Source: Paraburkholderia dioscoreae (GTDB taxonomy: Bacteria; Pseudomonadota; Gammaproteobacteria; Burkholderiales; Burkholderiaceae). From it: a stretch of DNA of 64,000 bases. The position numbers and the translations under genes were made by a program. The notes under the pieces are model-generated. The model saw nothing but the letters and a program-made list of their open reading frames with translations. It ran no database searches and was not told where the DNA came from. The stretch spans positions 124,001 through 188,000 of the forward strand of contig NZ_LR699555.1 in NCBI RefSeq assembly GCF_902459535.1, read 5' to 3'. Below are positions 7,698-15,811 of this stretch, in pieces (within the stretch, counting starts at the first letter, position 1; each line of letters begins with the position of its first letter).

Positions 7698-8120
7698 GCT
7701 GACCGGGCCCCTAGATTCCGAAGTCCCGGCCACGCTTGTGTTGCTGAGTCGGCGGCTTCTCTCGTCGTTGCCGCCGTTCCCCTGAGTTCGTCGTCCCGCG
7801 ATCAAAGGAGGCACGGCCGCAGCTGGGTCAAGGTTCGAGCGCGGGGTGTGGGGCGGGATGGAGCGACTAGCGACTGACACGGCCCCGCGCGCCTTGACGC
7901 AGCGCAGGACGTGGCTACGATCGCGAGAAAGGACGGCGAATCAGGGGTCGGGGTTTCGGCAAAGAGAGCAGCGACGAAGCGAGACGCCGCGCGGCGAGCG
8001 CCCCTTCGCTGTGCGTGCGTAGCAGCACAGCGACATCTTTCCAGGGTGTAACGCGCGGAAAGGGCAAAGCCCGAACCGCGCGCGAAAAATTTCACGGGAG
8101 TGCACCCGCTGCCCTCCGGT
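7698..8120. repeat. Repeated GC-rich intergenic element, copy 4
   Basis: Begins with CTGACCGGGCCCCTAG and matches copies 1, 3 and 5 through the hairpin; small differences lie in the leader (7730-7760) and in the tail after about 7945. No gene is seen in 7698-8135. The 230 bases between this leader and gene 7261-7467 hold only a GTG-started frame (to 7672) that I do not trust. Confidence 0.85.
7788..7940 (-). promoter_or_regulatory. Hairpin promoter element, copy 4
   Basis: Same two-arm imperfect inverted repeat. The right arm has TTGACG (7894-7899), a 16-base spacer and TACGAT (7916-7921). In the folded plus strand it would read into 7261-7467, the ArdC-like gene and 5644-6300. That antirestriction is among the targets fits expression immediately on entry. 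Confidence 0.65.
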
Positions 8121-8135
8121 TTCTCTGTAGGTCGC

Positions 8136-8846
8136 TTACGCATGGAGCGGCTTCAGATCGGACAACGAGATCCAAGTCTGCGCTGGTGCGCCCGGTTTCA
8201 CGTCGAGCATCGCGATGCTCGCAGTGTCGCCGCCGGGACCGTCGAACAGCTCCTCGATGCATGCCGGTCGCGCTGGCAGGTCGGGCCGAGCCCGGTAGAC
8301 TACCTGGACGGTGTCGCCGACGACGTAGGCGCCGAGCTGCCGATAAAGCGGCGTGCCGTTCGGGTGGAACCCGACCACATTGTCATCCGGCTTCGAAATA
8401 GCCCGGAGATACGCGCCGAGTTGAGAGCGCTGGTAACCGATACCTCCATTCGTTTCTTCAACACATGCATCCGAAACCAAACAGCCTCTGGAGGAAAGGT
8501 GCGAAACAGCGGCACGCATCACCCTGCGATATTGCTTGCCACCGACCAGCAACACATTGCTGACCTGCGCGGGCCAACCGTCGCACAGGTAGCGAGGAAG
8601 GTCATTCAGCATCGCGTCGGCCCGCTCAGTCGTCATACGCTGTTCGTACGGCGCGATGACGGTATCCGCACGCACAAAGCCGTGACGCGCCGACAGGATC
8701 ATTACGTCGGGCCGTGCCTCATGCAACACATTCGCTCTGTAAGTGCTATACATGACGCCACGGTAGAGGTCGAACGCCTGTGCCGGCTTCTCCAGCTTCG
8801 TAGCGGAACAGGCCATGATGATGAGATGTTTTCTGATGGTAGTCAT
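8136..8846 (-). CDS. DUF6884-like protein (236 aa)
   Basis: The ATG at 8844-8846 with GTCAGGAA upstream is chosen over the longer frame from 9035, whose extra 63 residues are Ser/Thr/Pro-rich shadow of the upstream gene. The N-terminal 110 residues show the DUF6884-type pattern: a hydrophobic strand ending in ACSATK, a DLYRG segment, ILSARHGFV and then IAPYEQRM. The C-terminal part is an additional beta-rich region. Biochemical role is not established. It follows the PP-loop gene 8902-10029 with a 55-base gap and likely shares its transcript. Confidence 0.65.
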   Translation of the reverse strand: MTTIRKHLIIMACSATKLEKPAQAFDLYRGVMYSTYRANVLHEARPDVMILSARHGFVRADTVIAPYEQRMTTERADAMLNDLPRYLCDGWPAQVSNVLLVGGKQYRRVMRAAVSHLSSRGCLVSDACVEETNGGIGYQRSQLGAYLRAISKPDDNVVGFHPNGTPLYRQLGAYVVGDTVQVVYRARPDLPARPACIEELFDGPGGDTASIAMLDVKPGAPAQTWISLSDLKPLHA

Positions 8847-8901
8847 TCGTATTCCTGACGGCTGCTTATAGCGGATCGACGTGTTGAACGTGCGTTCGCG
8901 G

Positions 8902-10029
8902 TCACTCCCATGCCAACTGCAACTGCTCGGCGAACGGGACAGGCACACTGGGGATACCAGGGCTGCGGGAGTCGAATGCGTTGTCTTCGTCCCGGAGCGT
9001 GTCGGACAGCAATGCGAAGCGGGCGCGATCGGCATCGCCGCGCTTCACTCGAAAGTCGGCGTCTACAACGTCATTCACTCGAGCCCATTGGTTCCAGGCG
9101 AAGTTGCGACCAAGGCCCACTGTTGTCGAAGTACTCGGAAATCGGTCTGCGTTGCGTACCAGCTCGTCCCAGCTCGCTCCGAATTCGACAGCGTCGAATC
9201 GGCTGTGCCGGCCTGTAAGTGCGGTTCGCTCCAGGAGCAAGGCCCGCTCGAGGAGGTCCGGATGATTGGCGGCCAGCCAATACAATTCCCATCGTTTTGA
9301 GGCTGGACAAAAGAAGCATGCTGACTTGACCGGCACCATCTCAGCGCCGAGTGCTTCGGTGATGGCGCGAACACAGTCTCGGCGAGCCCAGCGCACAAGC
9401 TGTAACGGGTAGACGTACTCGAAGTCCGCATCGGACGGCTTCAGCCCTTTCGACCGACGCATGTCGGCGGGTCCGCAGTCGTAGCCAATCAGTTTGATGA
9501 TTCGCTCGCCCCTGGCCTGCGTCGACACCCAAAGTGGGTGTGGCGGCCTCGCATTCGGGCCGGACTTCGCACCTTTCAGAAACTGGTCCTGCGGTGACTG
9601 CTTCCATTTAATGCTGCAGGATTTCATGCCGAACGCCAGCGATGGCAGAGTCTCATTCGCGAGGCAATTTCCATACAGATCGGAGTAGCCAGTGGACGCG
9701 AGAGGAACCTTGCGGCACACGTCGATCCGTGGCCAACCCCAAGAGCGCAGAACCGCGTTCATCTTGTCGACGTGTGCAATGGTTTCCTCTTTTTCTCCGC
9801 CGGTGTCTGCGAAGGTAATGACATCAGGACGAAGGTCAGCCGCCCGAAGCGCGACGAGCATCGCGGTCGAGTCAACGCCAGAACCAAAGCACACAGCCAG
9901 CGACCGCCCGCCCAACGCATCGTGGAGCGCGTGTCTCTGCAACGGCGACAGCATTGTGCGCAGGTTCGCCGTCAATTCACCGTACCGATGACGCGCTCCG
10001 CGCTGCTTGCCAATGTTGTTTTCCATCAT
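8902..10029 (-). CDS. PP-loop / PAPS-reductase-superfamily protein (375 aa)
   Basis: The start is one of two adjacent ATGs (10027-10029 or 10024-10026) after a GAGGA sequence. The N-terminal part carries the nucleotide-binding PP-loop as CFGSGVDSTAML and a following FADTGGE strand, typical of adenine-nucleotide alpha-hydrolases and PAPS-reductase-like enzymes. A GMKSCSIKWK segment and a later CFFC pair are candidate Cys ligands for sulfur or an iron-sulfur cluster (inference). Such proteins occur on phages and plasmids; their substrate is not known from sequence. It is paired with 8136-8846. The IS at 10066-11402 now separates it from hairpin copy 5. Confidence 0.8.
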   Translation of the reverse strand: MMENNIGKQRGARHRYGELTANLRTMLSPLQRHALHDALGGRSLAVCFGSGVDSTAMLVALRAADLRPDVITFADTGGEKEETIAHVDKMNAVLRSWGWPRIDVCRKVPLASTGYSDLYGNCLANETLPSLAFGMKSCSIKWKQSPQDQFLKGAKSGPNARPPHPLWVSTQARGERIIKLIGYDCGPADMRRSKGLKPSDADFEYVYPLQLVRWARRDCVRAITEALGAEMVPVKSACFFCPASKRWELYWLAANHPDLLERALLLERTALTGRHSRFDAVEFGASWDELVRNADRFPSTSTTVGLGRNFAWNQWARVNDVVDADFRVKRGDADRARFALLSDTLRDEDNAFDSRSPGIPSVPVPFAEQLQLAWE

Positions 10030-10061
10030 GTCCTCACACTCGTTCAAAGCTGACCGGGCCC

Positions 10062-11406
10062 CTAGCAGGCCGGTGAAATACCTCAAGTAGCGGTCATCCG
10101 GGACGCAGGCGTAAACGTTGAACTGATGTCATCAATGAGAGCGAGATGGAACGGATGCGTGGGCCAGATGGTTTTACCGAGTCAATGTTCACGGTGTTGA
10201 AGCTGGATGATTTTGTGCCGAAGGACCATCCGTTGCGTCCGATTCGCACCTGGCTCAATGACGCGCTTACACGCATGGACGATGTGTTCGCGCGGATGTA
10301 CGAGGCTGACGCGAAAGGAGGTCGGCCTAGCATCGCACCGGAGAAGCTGGTGCGAGCTCTTTTGCTGCAGGTGCTGTATTCGATTCGTAGCGAGCGCATG
10401 CTGGTGGAACAGATTTCCTACAACATGTTGTTCCGCTGGTTCGTCGGCCTGCCGATGGACGGGACCGTGTGGGACCACTCGACGTTCAGCAAGAACCGCG
10501 ACCGGTTGCTCGAACACGATGTGCTGGTGTTGCTCTTCAACGAGACAGTCGAGACCGCGCGCGAGCGCGGATATCTTTCCGGGGAGCACTTTAGCGTCGA
10601 CGGCACGTTGATTCAGGCATGGGCCGGGCACAAGAGCTTTGTGCCCAAGGCAAGTCCGGACAAAGACGACACGCCTCCTGACGAACCGCCCGCGCCGAAT
10701 GACAACTGGCACGGACAGAAGCGCAGTAACGAGACGCACCAATCCACGACTGACGAGCAGGCGCGCCTGTTTCGCAAGAGCAAAGGAACCGGAGCGATGC
10801 TCTGTTATATGGGCCACGTGCTGACCGACAACCGGCATGGCCTGGTGGTCAACGCACAGGTGACGCTGGCGACGGGCACCGCCGAGCGCGACGCGGCCGA
10901 GCTGATGCTTGCCGATGCCGCATGCGTTGCGCCGCTCGGCATCACGGTCGGCGCGGACAAGAACTACGACACCGCCGGTTTCGTGGCCAGTTGTCGAGCG
11001 AACCGTGTGACGCCGCATGTGGCGCAAAACGATGGGCGTCCAGGAGGTTCAGCAATTGACGGGCGAACTACGCGCTGGCCGGGCTACGCGGTCAGCCAGC
11101 AAAAACGTAAGCGCATTGAGCAGGTGTTCGGATGGGGCAAGACAGTCGGGCGAATTCGACAAGCGATGTATCGGGGACTTGAACGCGTAGACCAGCTCTT
11201 CGTGCTGACGCAGGTCGGCTACAACCTGACGCGTATGCGCACACTTGCCGGTTGAGGGGCAGGAAGCGATGGATAACACCTATATGGTGAACCCGCGAGT
11301 AACGCCGAATGCCCGCAAACGTGTTCCGCGTTTCAAAAGTGCAAACCCGGCATCCGTCGTAATGCATCTGAGCGCATCAACGACGGATATTTCAACGGCC
11401 TGCTAG
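10062..11406 (+). mobile_element. IS5-family insertion sequence with CTAG target duplication
   Basis: The element spans 10066-11402 (1337 bases), flanked by direct repeats CTAG at 10062-10065 and 11403-11406. Its ends are inverted repeats: left CAGGCCGGTGAAATA, right (reverse complement) CAGGCCGTTGAAATA, 14 of 15 identical. The CTAG duplication fits the YTAR target of IS5-family elements. Joining the flanks restores the intact leader CTGACCGGGCCCCTAGATTC of repeat copy 5, which proves insertion into that repeat. Confidence 0.93.
10146..11255 (+). CDS. IS5-family transposase (369 aa)
   Basis: Full-length DDE transposase. The N-terminal domain includes the KLDDFVPKDHPLR and GRPSIAPEKLVRALLLQ segments seen across this group. 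Catalytic acidic residues are visible in SVDGTLI (first Asp), GADKNYDT (second Asp) and the RKRIEQVFGWGK region (Glu). No frameshift or stop is present, so the element may be active. The gene fills most of the 1337-base IS at 10066-11402. Confidence 0.93.
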   Translation: MERMRGPDGFTESMFTVLKLDDFVPKDHPLRPIRTWLNDALTRMDDVFARMYEADAKGGRPSIAPEKLVRALLLQVLYSIRSERMLVEQISYNMLFRWFVGLPMDGTVWDHSTFSKNRDRLLEHDVLVLLFNETVETARERGYLSGEHFSVDGTLIQAWAGHKSFVPKASPDKDDTPPDEPPAPNDNWHGQKRSNETHQSTTDEQARLFRKSKGTGAMLCYMGHVLTDNRHGLVVNAQVTLATGTAERDAAELMLADAACVAPLGITVGADKNYDTAGFVASCRANRVTPHVAQNDGRPGGSAIDGRTTRWPGYAVSQQKRKRIEQVFGWGKTVGRIRQAMYRGLERVDQLFVLTQVGYNLTRMRTLAG

Positions 11407-11850
11407 ATTCCGAGTCCCGGCGTGAAAGATGTTTCTGCTGAGTCGGCGGCGTTTCTCGCCGTTGCCGCCGTTCCCCTGAGTTCGTCGTCCCGCGATCAAA
11501 GGAGACGCGGCCGCAGCTGGGTCAAGGATTCAAGCGCGGGGTGTGGGGCGGGATGGAGCGACTAGCGACTGACACGGCCCCGCGCGCCTTGACGCAGCGC
11601 AGGACGTGGCTACGATCGCGAGAAAAGGACGACGAACGAGGGGGACGGGATAGCGGCAATGAGAGTCGCGGCGAGGCAGAACGCCGCGCGGCGAGCGCCT
11701 TCTCGCGAAGCGAGCGATAGCGCTGCGAAGCGACATTTTTCCGCAGTTAAACGCGCTCAAGGGCGAAGCACGCGTGCGCGGACCTGTCTCCGTCGCGCAA
11801 ATGCGCGGCGGCTGAGCAAAGCGTTTCAGTTGATCGGTTGCGAAGCTGGA
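11407..11850. repeat. Repeated GC-rich intergenic element, copy 5 (split by IS)
   Basis: Continuation of the repeat whose first 17 bases lie at 10049-10065, left of the IS. It matches copies 1 and 3 through the hairpin and diverges after about 11650. No gene is seen between 11256 and 11924. A TATAAT sequence at 11877-11882 may serve the plus-strand pair that starts at 11925, though no good -35 is seen. Confidence 0.85.
11479..11635 (-). promoter_or_regulatory. Hairpin promoter element, copy 5
   Basis: Imperfect inverted repeat as in copies 1, 3 and 4, with TTGACG (11589-11594), a 16-base spacer and TACGAT (11611-11616) in the right arm. Its natural target would have been the PP-loop gene ending at 8902. 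The IS5-family insertion now puts about 1.3 kb, including an oppositely oriented transposase gene, between promoter and target. Confidence 0.65.
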
Positions 11851-11924
11851 CTAAAGAAACTGCCCTATTCGTCTAATATAATCAGTGGCACGAGTTCCGA
11901 CTCCCTCATTGACCGGGGTGAAAC

Positions 11925-12377
11925 ATGAAGTGTGGTGATTTTTCGAAGGCGTTTCAGGAGAACATGGCAGCGCTCGGCCTGCCGGCGCCGACAACCCTGT
12001 TTGGCAACGTTCAGGCTGCAACGGCCAACCTTGCAGCTATGCTGAATGCATTCAAGTCGGTAGGCCCGACCGCTACGATCGCTGAAATTATCGGCGCGAC
12101 AACCGGCCTCGAGGTGCTGGGCGTAATCGGCGCGGTAACCGCCTCGTTCTATATTGGTGCTGTGATCGGCAGTCTGATCGTCGCGGCCAACGTCGCAATG
12201 AGATGCACAAACGCGGTTGCGACCAGCTCGACGATACGTCACTGGGCCGGTATGAACGGCGTTGCAATTCCACCGGTTATGTACGCCTTTCTGAACCGGC
12301 ATCCGGAAGTGGTGATGGACATTCCCTCCCGTCGCAGCTATGCATTCCTGGCCTCGCGCCAGAAGGCGGCCGCATGA
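11925..12377 (+). CDS. Gly/Ala-rich membrane protein (150 aa)
   Basis: Starts at ATG 11925 after GGGGTGAAAC. Residues about 50-92 form one or two hydrophobic Gly/Ala/Ile-rich segments, the rest is soluble, and the C terminus is basic. No domain is recognised. The stop codon overlaps the start of the next gene in ATGA (12374-12377), so the pair is translationally coupled. A small hydrophobic protein coupled to a smaller membrane protein recalls bacteriocin or toxin with immunity protein, but this is only a layout argument. Confidence 0.65.
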   Translation: MKCGDFSKAFQENMAALGLPAPTTLFGNVQAATANLAAMLNAFKSVGPTATIAEIIGATTGLEVLGVIGAVTASFYIGAVIGSLIVAANVAMRCTNAVATSSTIRHWAGMNGVAIPPVMYAFLNRHPEVVMDIPSRRSYAFLASRQKAAA

Positions 12378-12583
12378 GCTGGATCACCGACAAGCTCGCG
12401 CTGATCCTCGGCGCATGCGCCTGTGCGGCAGCTGCGTGGGCGATCCTGCACTATTCGCGGGAATGGTTCTTTCCAGTCGTGACGGTCATCGCGATCGTAT
12501 GCTTCTACGTCGATAACCGGCGTTTGCGTAGCCTGCTGAAAGAGCACGGGATAGATCCGCAGAGAACGAAGCGCGGAGCATAG
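12374..12583 (+). CDS. Small two-helix membrane protein (69 aa)
   Basis: Begins in the ATGA overlap with the preceding gene. Two hydrophobic helices (about residues 7-24 and 30-46) are followed by a basic cytoplasmic-type tail. Its size and topology fit small immunity or holin-like proteins; no family is recognised. Coupled translation to the Gly/Ala-rich membrane protein argues that the two work together. Confidence 0.6.
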   Translation: MSWITDKLALILGACACAAAAWAILHYSREWFFPVVTVIAIVCFYVDNRRLRSLLKEHGIDPQRTKRGA

Positions 12584-12610
12584 GTCAACGCCGGCGCCGC
12601 GCGCGGCCGA

Positions 12611-12886
12611 TCAGTTGCTGAAGCGCGCGCCGATGCGCGGCTCGATGAAGCGATACACTGCGGCCGACTCTTGCGGTGTGAGCCCGCCCATGAGCGCATA
12701 GTCGATGCAGCGCTGGGCGAGCACCTTATCGGTTTCGTCCATCACGCGCAGCGCGAACAGGCTGCAAACCATGTCGGGGTGAACGATCGACGCGAGCACG
12801 TCGAGCAACAGCGCTCGCTTGCCGGTCTTATCGAGGAGGATTGCCTCGATGGCGTCTGAGAAGGGATAGGGAAGCGGCTCGTTCAT
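12611..12886 (-). CDS. Unknown small protein (91 aa)
   Basis: The frame opens at 12934; ATG 12884-12886 is preferred because the longer start would add basic, low-complexity residues, although no strong ribosome-binding sequence is visible for either. The protein is helical and soluble with an acidic middle. It stands alone, converging with the membrane pair at 11925-12583. No function can be given. Confidence 0.5.
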   Translation of the reverse strand: MNEPLPYPFSDAIEAILLDKTGKRALLLDVLASIVHPDMVCSLFALRVMDETDKVLAQRCIDYALMGGLTPQESAAVYRFIEPRIGARFSN

Positions 12887-14040
12887 GAGAATGTGCAAAA
12901 GGAGCCTTCTAGTATAGCCGGGCTGTCCGTACACTCACTCGCATATTAAGCCATGCCTGGCAGATGATTGGCAGGCATCCTGCTCGCGTTTTCTATACCA
13001 CGCGAATTGGGAGTTGAGTAAGGCGCGCGAGGCATTTTTAAATAAAAAATCTTCACAAGAATACTTGCGTTCAGGGTTTCAGCTACGGTTAAATAACGAT
13101 GTTCCGGCGGGTTTTATTGAATGCGCTGGGCAAAGTAAATTTTCTCCTAAAAGGCAGTTGAAGGCCCGTCCTAACCGACGGGCTTTTGGCTTTCTGGCAT
13201 ACCGATTTCGTGCCGATGCAGATCCGGGCTCCTGGATTGCGCTGCGGCGCCGGCGGATACCGGGATGCATCACACCGCTGGCCAGCGCGTCGACAGTTCC
13301 GCGTCCCCTTGTGGGCGCTGCCAGGCGAAGCAGCCACCGCCGTCTAGGTTCGGGCGTAATTGAGGCCCGATTCTCCACCCACTTCGATCGGGTACGAAAC
13401 GGCTCGGCGCGCAACAGGTGGGCCGTCTTCATTTCGAACTGCGCCATTAATAACGGCGGCCGCGACAACACGACGGTCGAGCAAAGTCTTGCAAGCTGGA
13501 GAGTGGTCCGATAGACGCTGGCTTCGCGGCATCGGCGGCGTTTTGACGCAACCCGTATTTAAGCGCCTGGCGAGGATTCTGGCCCCTACCCCCTCCCGTG
13601 GGCGCGCGAACCGCCCTGCGGCCCTTTGCGTGGGCAGCGAGGCACGATTAGCGCGAGCGACCCCCCTTCCTTGCAAAACGGGTTTTAACGGCCCGGGTGA
13701 AACGATCGCGTGTGACGGCAAAAGGCGAGCACACGAGCGCGTGGAGCCGGAGTCCGACTTGTCGGGCGCCGGCGATTATCGCGCACTTAGGGGTGCGGGG
13801 TGCCGTAGGCGCCCCGTAGCCCTTAGTGCCTGCCGCGTGGTTGCTTCTGTGATTGGTGGGTGTGATCGTTCAGGCTCTGCCCCGTAGGGGCCACGATTAT
13901 GCATTTGGGGGGTGTGGCCGGGTGGGTGGGGACGGCTTTAGCCGTCGAACCCGGCCGGGGGGTGCTTGCACCCCCCTCATCGAGGGTGGGGCGTTGTTCA
14001 AATCGCAGTTAAAAACAGTTAAAAAAGGTTGAGTTAACCG
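12887..14040. other. Gene-poor GC-rich region left of the origin
   Basis: No convincing gene. Open frames here are Arg/Ala/Gly-rich on both strands. Visible elements are an inverted repeat ATGCCTG (12953-12959) with CAGGCAT (12972-12978), a hairpin plus T-run at 13164-13187, an iteron-like GAGTGGTCCGATAGAC at 13501-13516 that is identical to 14335-14350, a hairpin GACGGC-TTTA-GCCGTC at 13931-13946, a near-perfect GGGGGGTGC/GCACCCCCC hairpin at 13957-13976, and two CAGTTAAAAA repeats at about 14014-14031. These suit an extended origin region. Confidence 0.6.
13164..13187 (+). terminator. Hairpin with T-run
   Basis: GCCCGTC (13164-13170), loop CTAACC, GACGGGC (13177-13183) then TTTT. It could end a plus-strand transcript starting in the AT-rich stretch 13040-13110, where no coding gene is seen. 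That leaves a small untranslated RNA possible but unproven. Confidence 0.5.
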
Positions 14041-14560
14041 CGCGCGCGTTTACGGTTCGGCAACCGCTTGCCTGGCGTGGCTTTGCGGGCGGCTGGGTGG
14101 TGCGATAGACGCAGCATCGGTGGTGCGATAGACAGGGTGTGGTGGCGCGATAGACGCGCCGGGTGGTGCGATAGACACTTTACCCGCTGAGTTATCCACA
14201 AAACCACGCATGGTGGTGCGATAGACGCTGTGAAAATACCCTTCATTTACCTTTCATCATACGATAGAATTTTCACTCTAATCAACGGCTTAGCCCAATT
14301 GCATATGGCTTACAGGCAACTAGGCCTGAAAGCGGAGTGGTCCGATAGACACGTGAAACGGTGGTGCAATAGACACTTTCGCCGGAATGTTGAGAGGGGG
14401 TTTGGTGGTGTGATAGACACTTAGGTTCGGTGGTGCGATAGACGCGTCCGAAGCCTTATGCAGCGGCTATGCAACCGGCATAACGGCCTGCTGCCTCAAA
14501 GAAGGCTGGTGGTGCGATAGACGCGCCGACGCAGCGGGCGAGTAAGCCGGATGTGGTCCG
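14041..14560. other. oriV: Iteron-type replication origin
   Basis: Ten copies of a 15-base repeat close to GGTGGTGCGATAGAC lie in one orientation: 14096, 14119, 14141, 14162, 14212, 14336 (degenerate), 14360, 14404, 14429 and 14508. They flank a perfect DnaA box TTATCCACA (14192-14200) and an AT-rich stretch (about 14228-14290) suitable for strand opening. The spacing splits into a five-copy and a five-copy cluster around the AT-rich DNA. The initiator gene ends just to the right, at 14668. This is a textbook iteron origin; copy-number handcuffing is expected but not shown. Confidence 0.9.
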
Positions 14561-14667
14561 TTGGCGATGTTGGAGAGATGGCACGGTCGGCGTTGAAACC
14601 AGCGTATCGGAATGCTGATACCCGGCCTGGCGGCCGTAGCCGACGCGTGCGGATGCTGCGGAGTGAG

Positions 14668-15789
14668 CTAAACGGGCAAGAGATCCAATTGGGCCTTTGG
14701 ATCTGATTTCGAATCCCAGCGGCGCAAAGCGTAGTACCAGTTCATCAGTTTCTTGGATAGCAATTCGCGGTGAATGCCGGCGATAAGCTGTGCGTTCTGT
14801 TTCTGATTATCTCGATCGCACCTGAAGAAAACGATCATTGCCTTCTCGTCGTCCAGCGCAATGTGAAATTCCGGCATCCTGTCGGCTTCCATCGCGGCCA
14901 GCACGTCACGTCGGAAATACTTTTGAGCCTGAGCGGATCCCGATTTCGCATACAGCTTGTCGAGCCCGATTTTCCACCACAGCTTTTCGCCGCAATGCTT
15001 CTTTGCGAGGTCGTACAGCCGGCGCTCAAGACCCTGCGCGAGATCGAAGTAACCGGGATGGATCGTCAGCACTTTGCGATTGATCAGCGAATCAAAAGTC
15101 CAGGTCGACAGTATCAACTCTACTTCGAGGGCGCCCTTCTTGTTGCCCGTGTACGTGACGATCTTGTAGTTTTCGATGAGGCCGTACCCGTAAAGACTGT
15201 CGTGGATGCCCTCCTCGTTGGCACCCGGCCGTGACGCATCGAAGTTGGTTTCAATGATCGTCCCCTTCAACCGACGGCAACTGTCCACGATCCGCTCATA
15301 CGATGCCCCGCCGGTGCTGCGGCCGGTGTATTGGAGGAATTCACGGACCTTGAAGCGGATCCGGCGGGAAACAGGGAGATTGGCGTCTGCGGCCTTGCAG
15401 ATCTGAGTCGCCGCGTAGACGAGAACGTCCTTGTCGAAGATGTTCGCTGCGCCGACAACGCTAGGAATGATTCGAACGATCTGCTCGCCGTTGCGATATA
15501 CCCTGACGCGCGTGTCCTTGCCTTTCTGCAGGGAAAACAACGGGAACTCGAGCGAGTGAAGATCCTCGCGAGGTTTCCAGGTGGCGAGCAATCGTTCCGC
15601 TGCGAATAGCTCAAGCTGTTCCGCGTCGTGTATCTCGTCGTCCTGTGACAGAGAGAGATCTGCGTCCTGCGTTTCAACGGGCAAACTGGCAATGTTTGTG
15701 TCCGATGCCGAACGATGCTTCTTGGTCTTGGTATGCCCCGGTATTGGCCTGCGCAGTGAGTGACTGCTTTCTTGTTCGATGGTACTCAT
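14668..15789 (-). CDS. Replication initiator protein, RPA type (373 aa)
   Basis: Resembles the replication initiator protein A (RPA) family of Burkholderiaceae plasmids. After a charged Ser/Asp-rich N terminus of about 75 residues comes the conserved core with FPLFSLQKGKD, then winged-helix-like segments and GLERRLYDLAKKHCG. It should bind the iterons at 14096-14522, directly past its 3' end, and recruit host DnaA at the nearby box. It is the last gene of a minus-strand unit parA-parB-trfB-like-rep, starting 22 bases after the TrfB-like gene, so replication and partition are probably co-regulated. Length is normal and the frame is intact. Confidence 0.85.
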   Translation of the reverse strand: MSTIEQESSHSLRRPIPGHTKTKKHRSASDTNIASLPVETQDADLSLSQDDEIHDAEQLELFAAERLLATWKPREDLHSLEFPLFSLQKGKDTRVRVYRNGEQIVRIIPSVVGAANIFDKDVLVYAATQICKAADANLPVSRRIRFKVREFLQYTGRSTGGASYERIVDSCRRLKGTIIETNFDASRPGANEEGIHDSLYGYGLIENYKIVTYTGNKKGALEVELILSTWTFDSLINRKVLTIHPGYFDLAQGLERRLYDLAKKHCGEKLWWKIGLDKLYAKSGSAQAQKYFRRDVLAAMEADRMPEFHIALDDEKAMIVFFRCDRDNQKQNAQLIAGIHRELLSKKLMNWYYALRRWDSKSDPKAQLDLLPV

Positions 15790-15811
15790 GGTCTCGTACT
15801 AACCCCTCAGT

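Noticed and set aside
13014..13887. Two long plus-strand frames and minus-strand frames in the origin region
   Set aside because: Arg/Ala/Gly-rich, no ribosome-binding sites, overlapping open frames on both strands; typical of GC-rich noncoding DNA.
14096..14522. Possible CRISPR array from regularly repeated 15-mers
   Set aside because: Repeats are short, irregularly spaced, beside a DnaA box and a replication initiator gene, and there are no cas genes; they are iterons.
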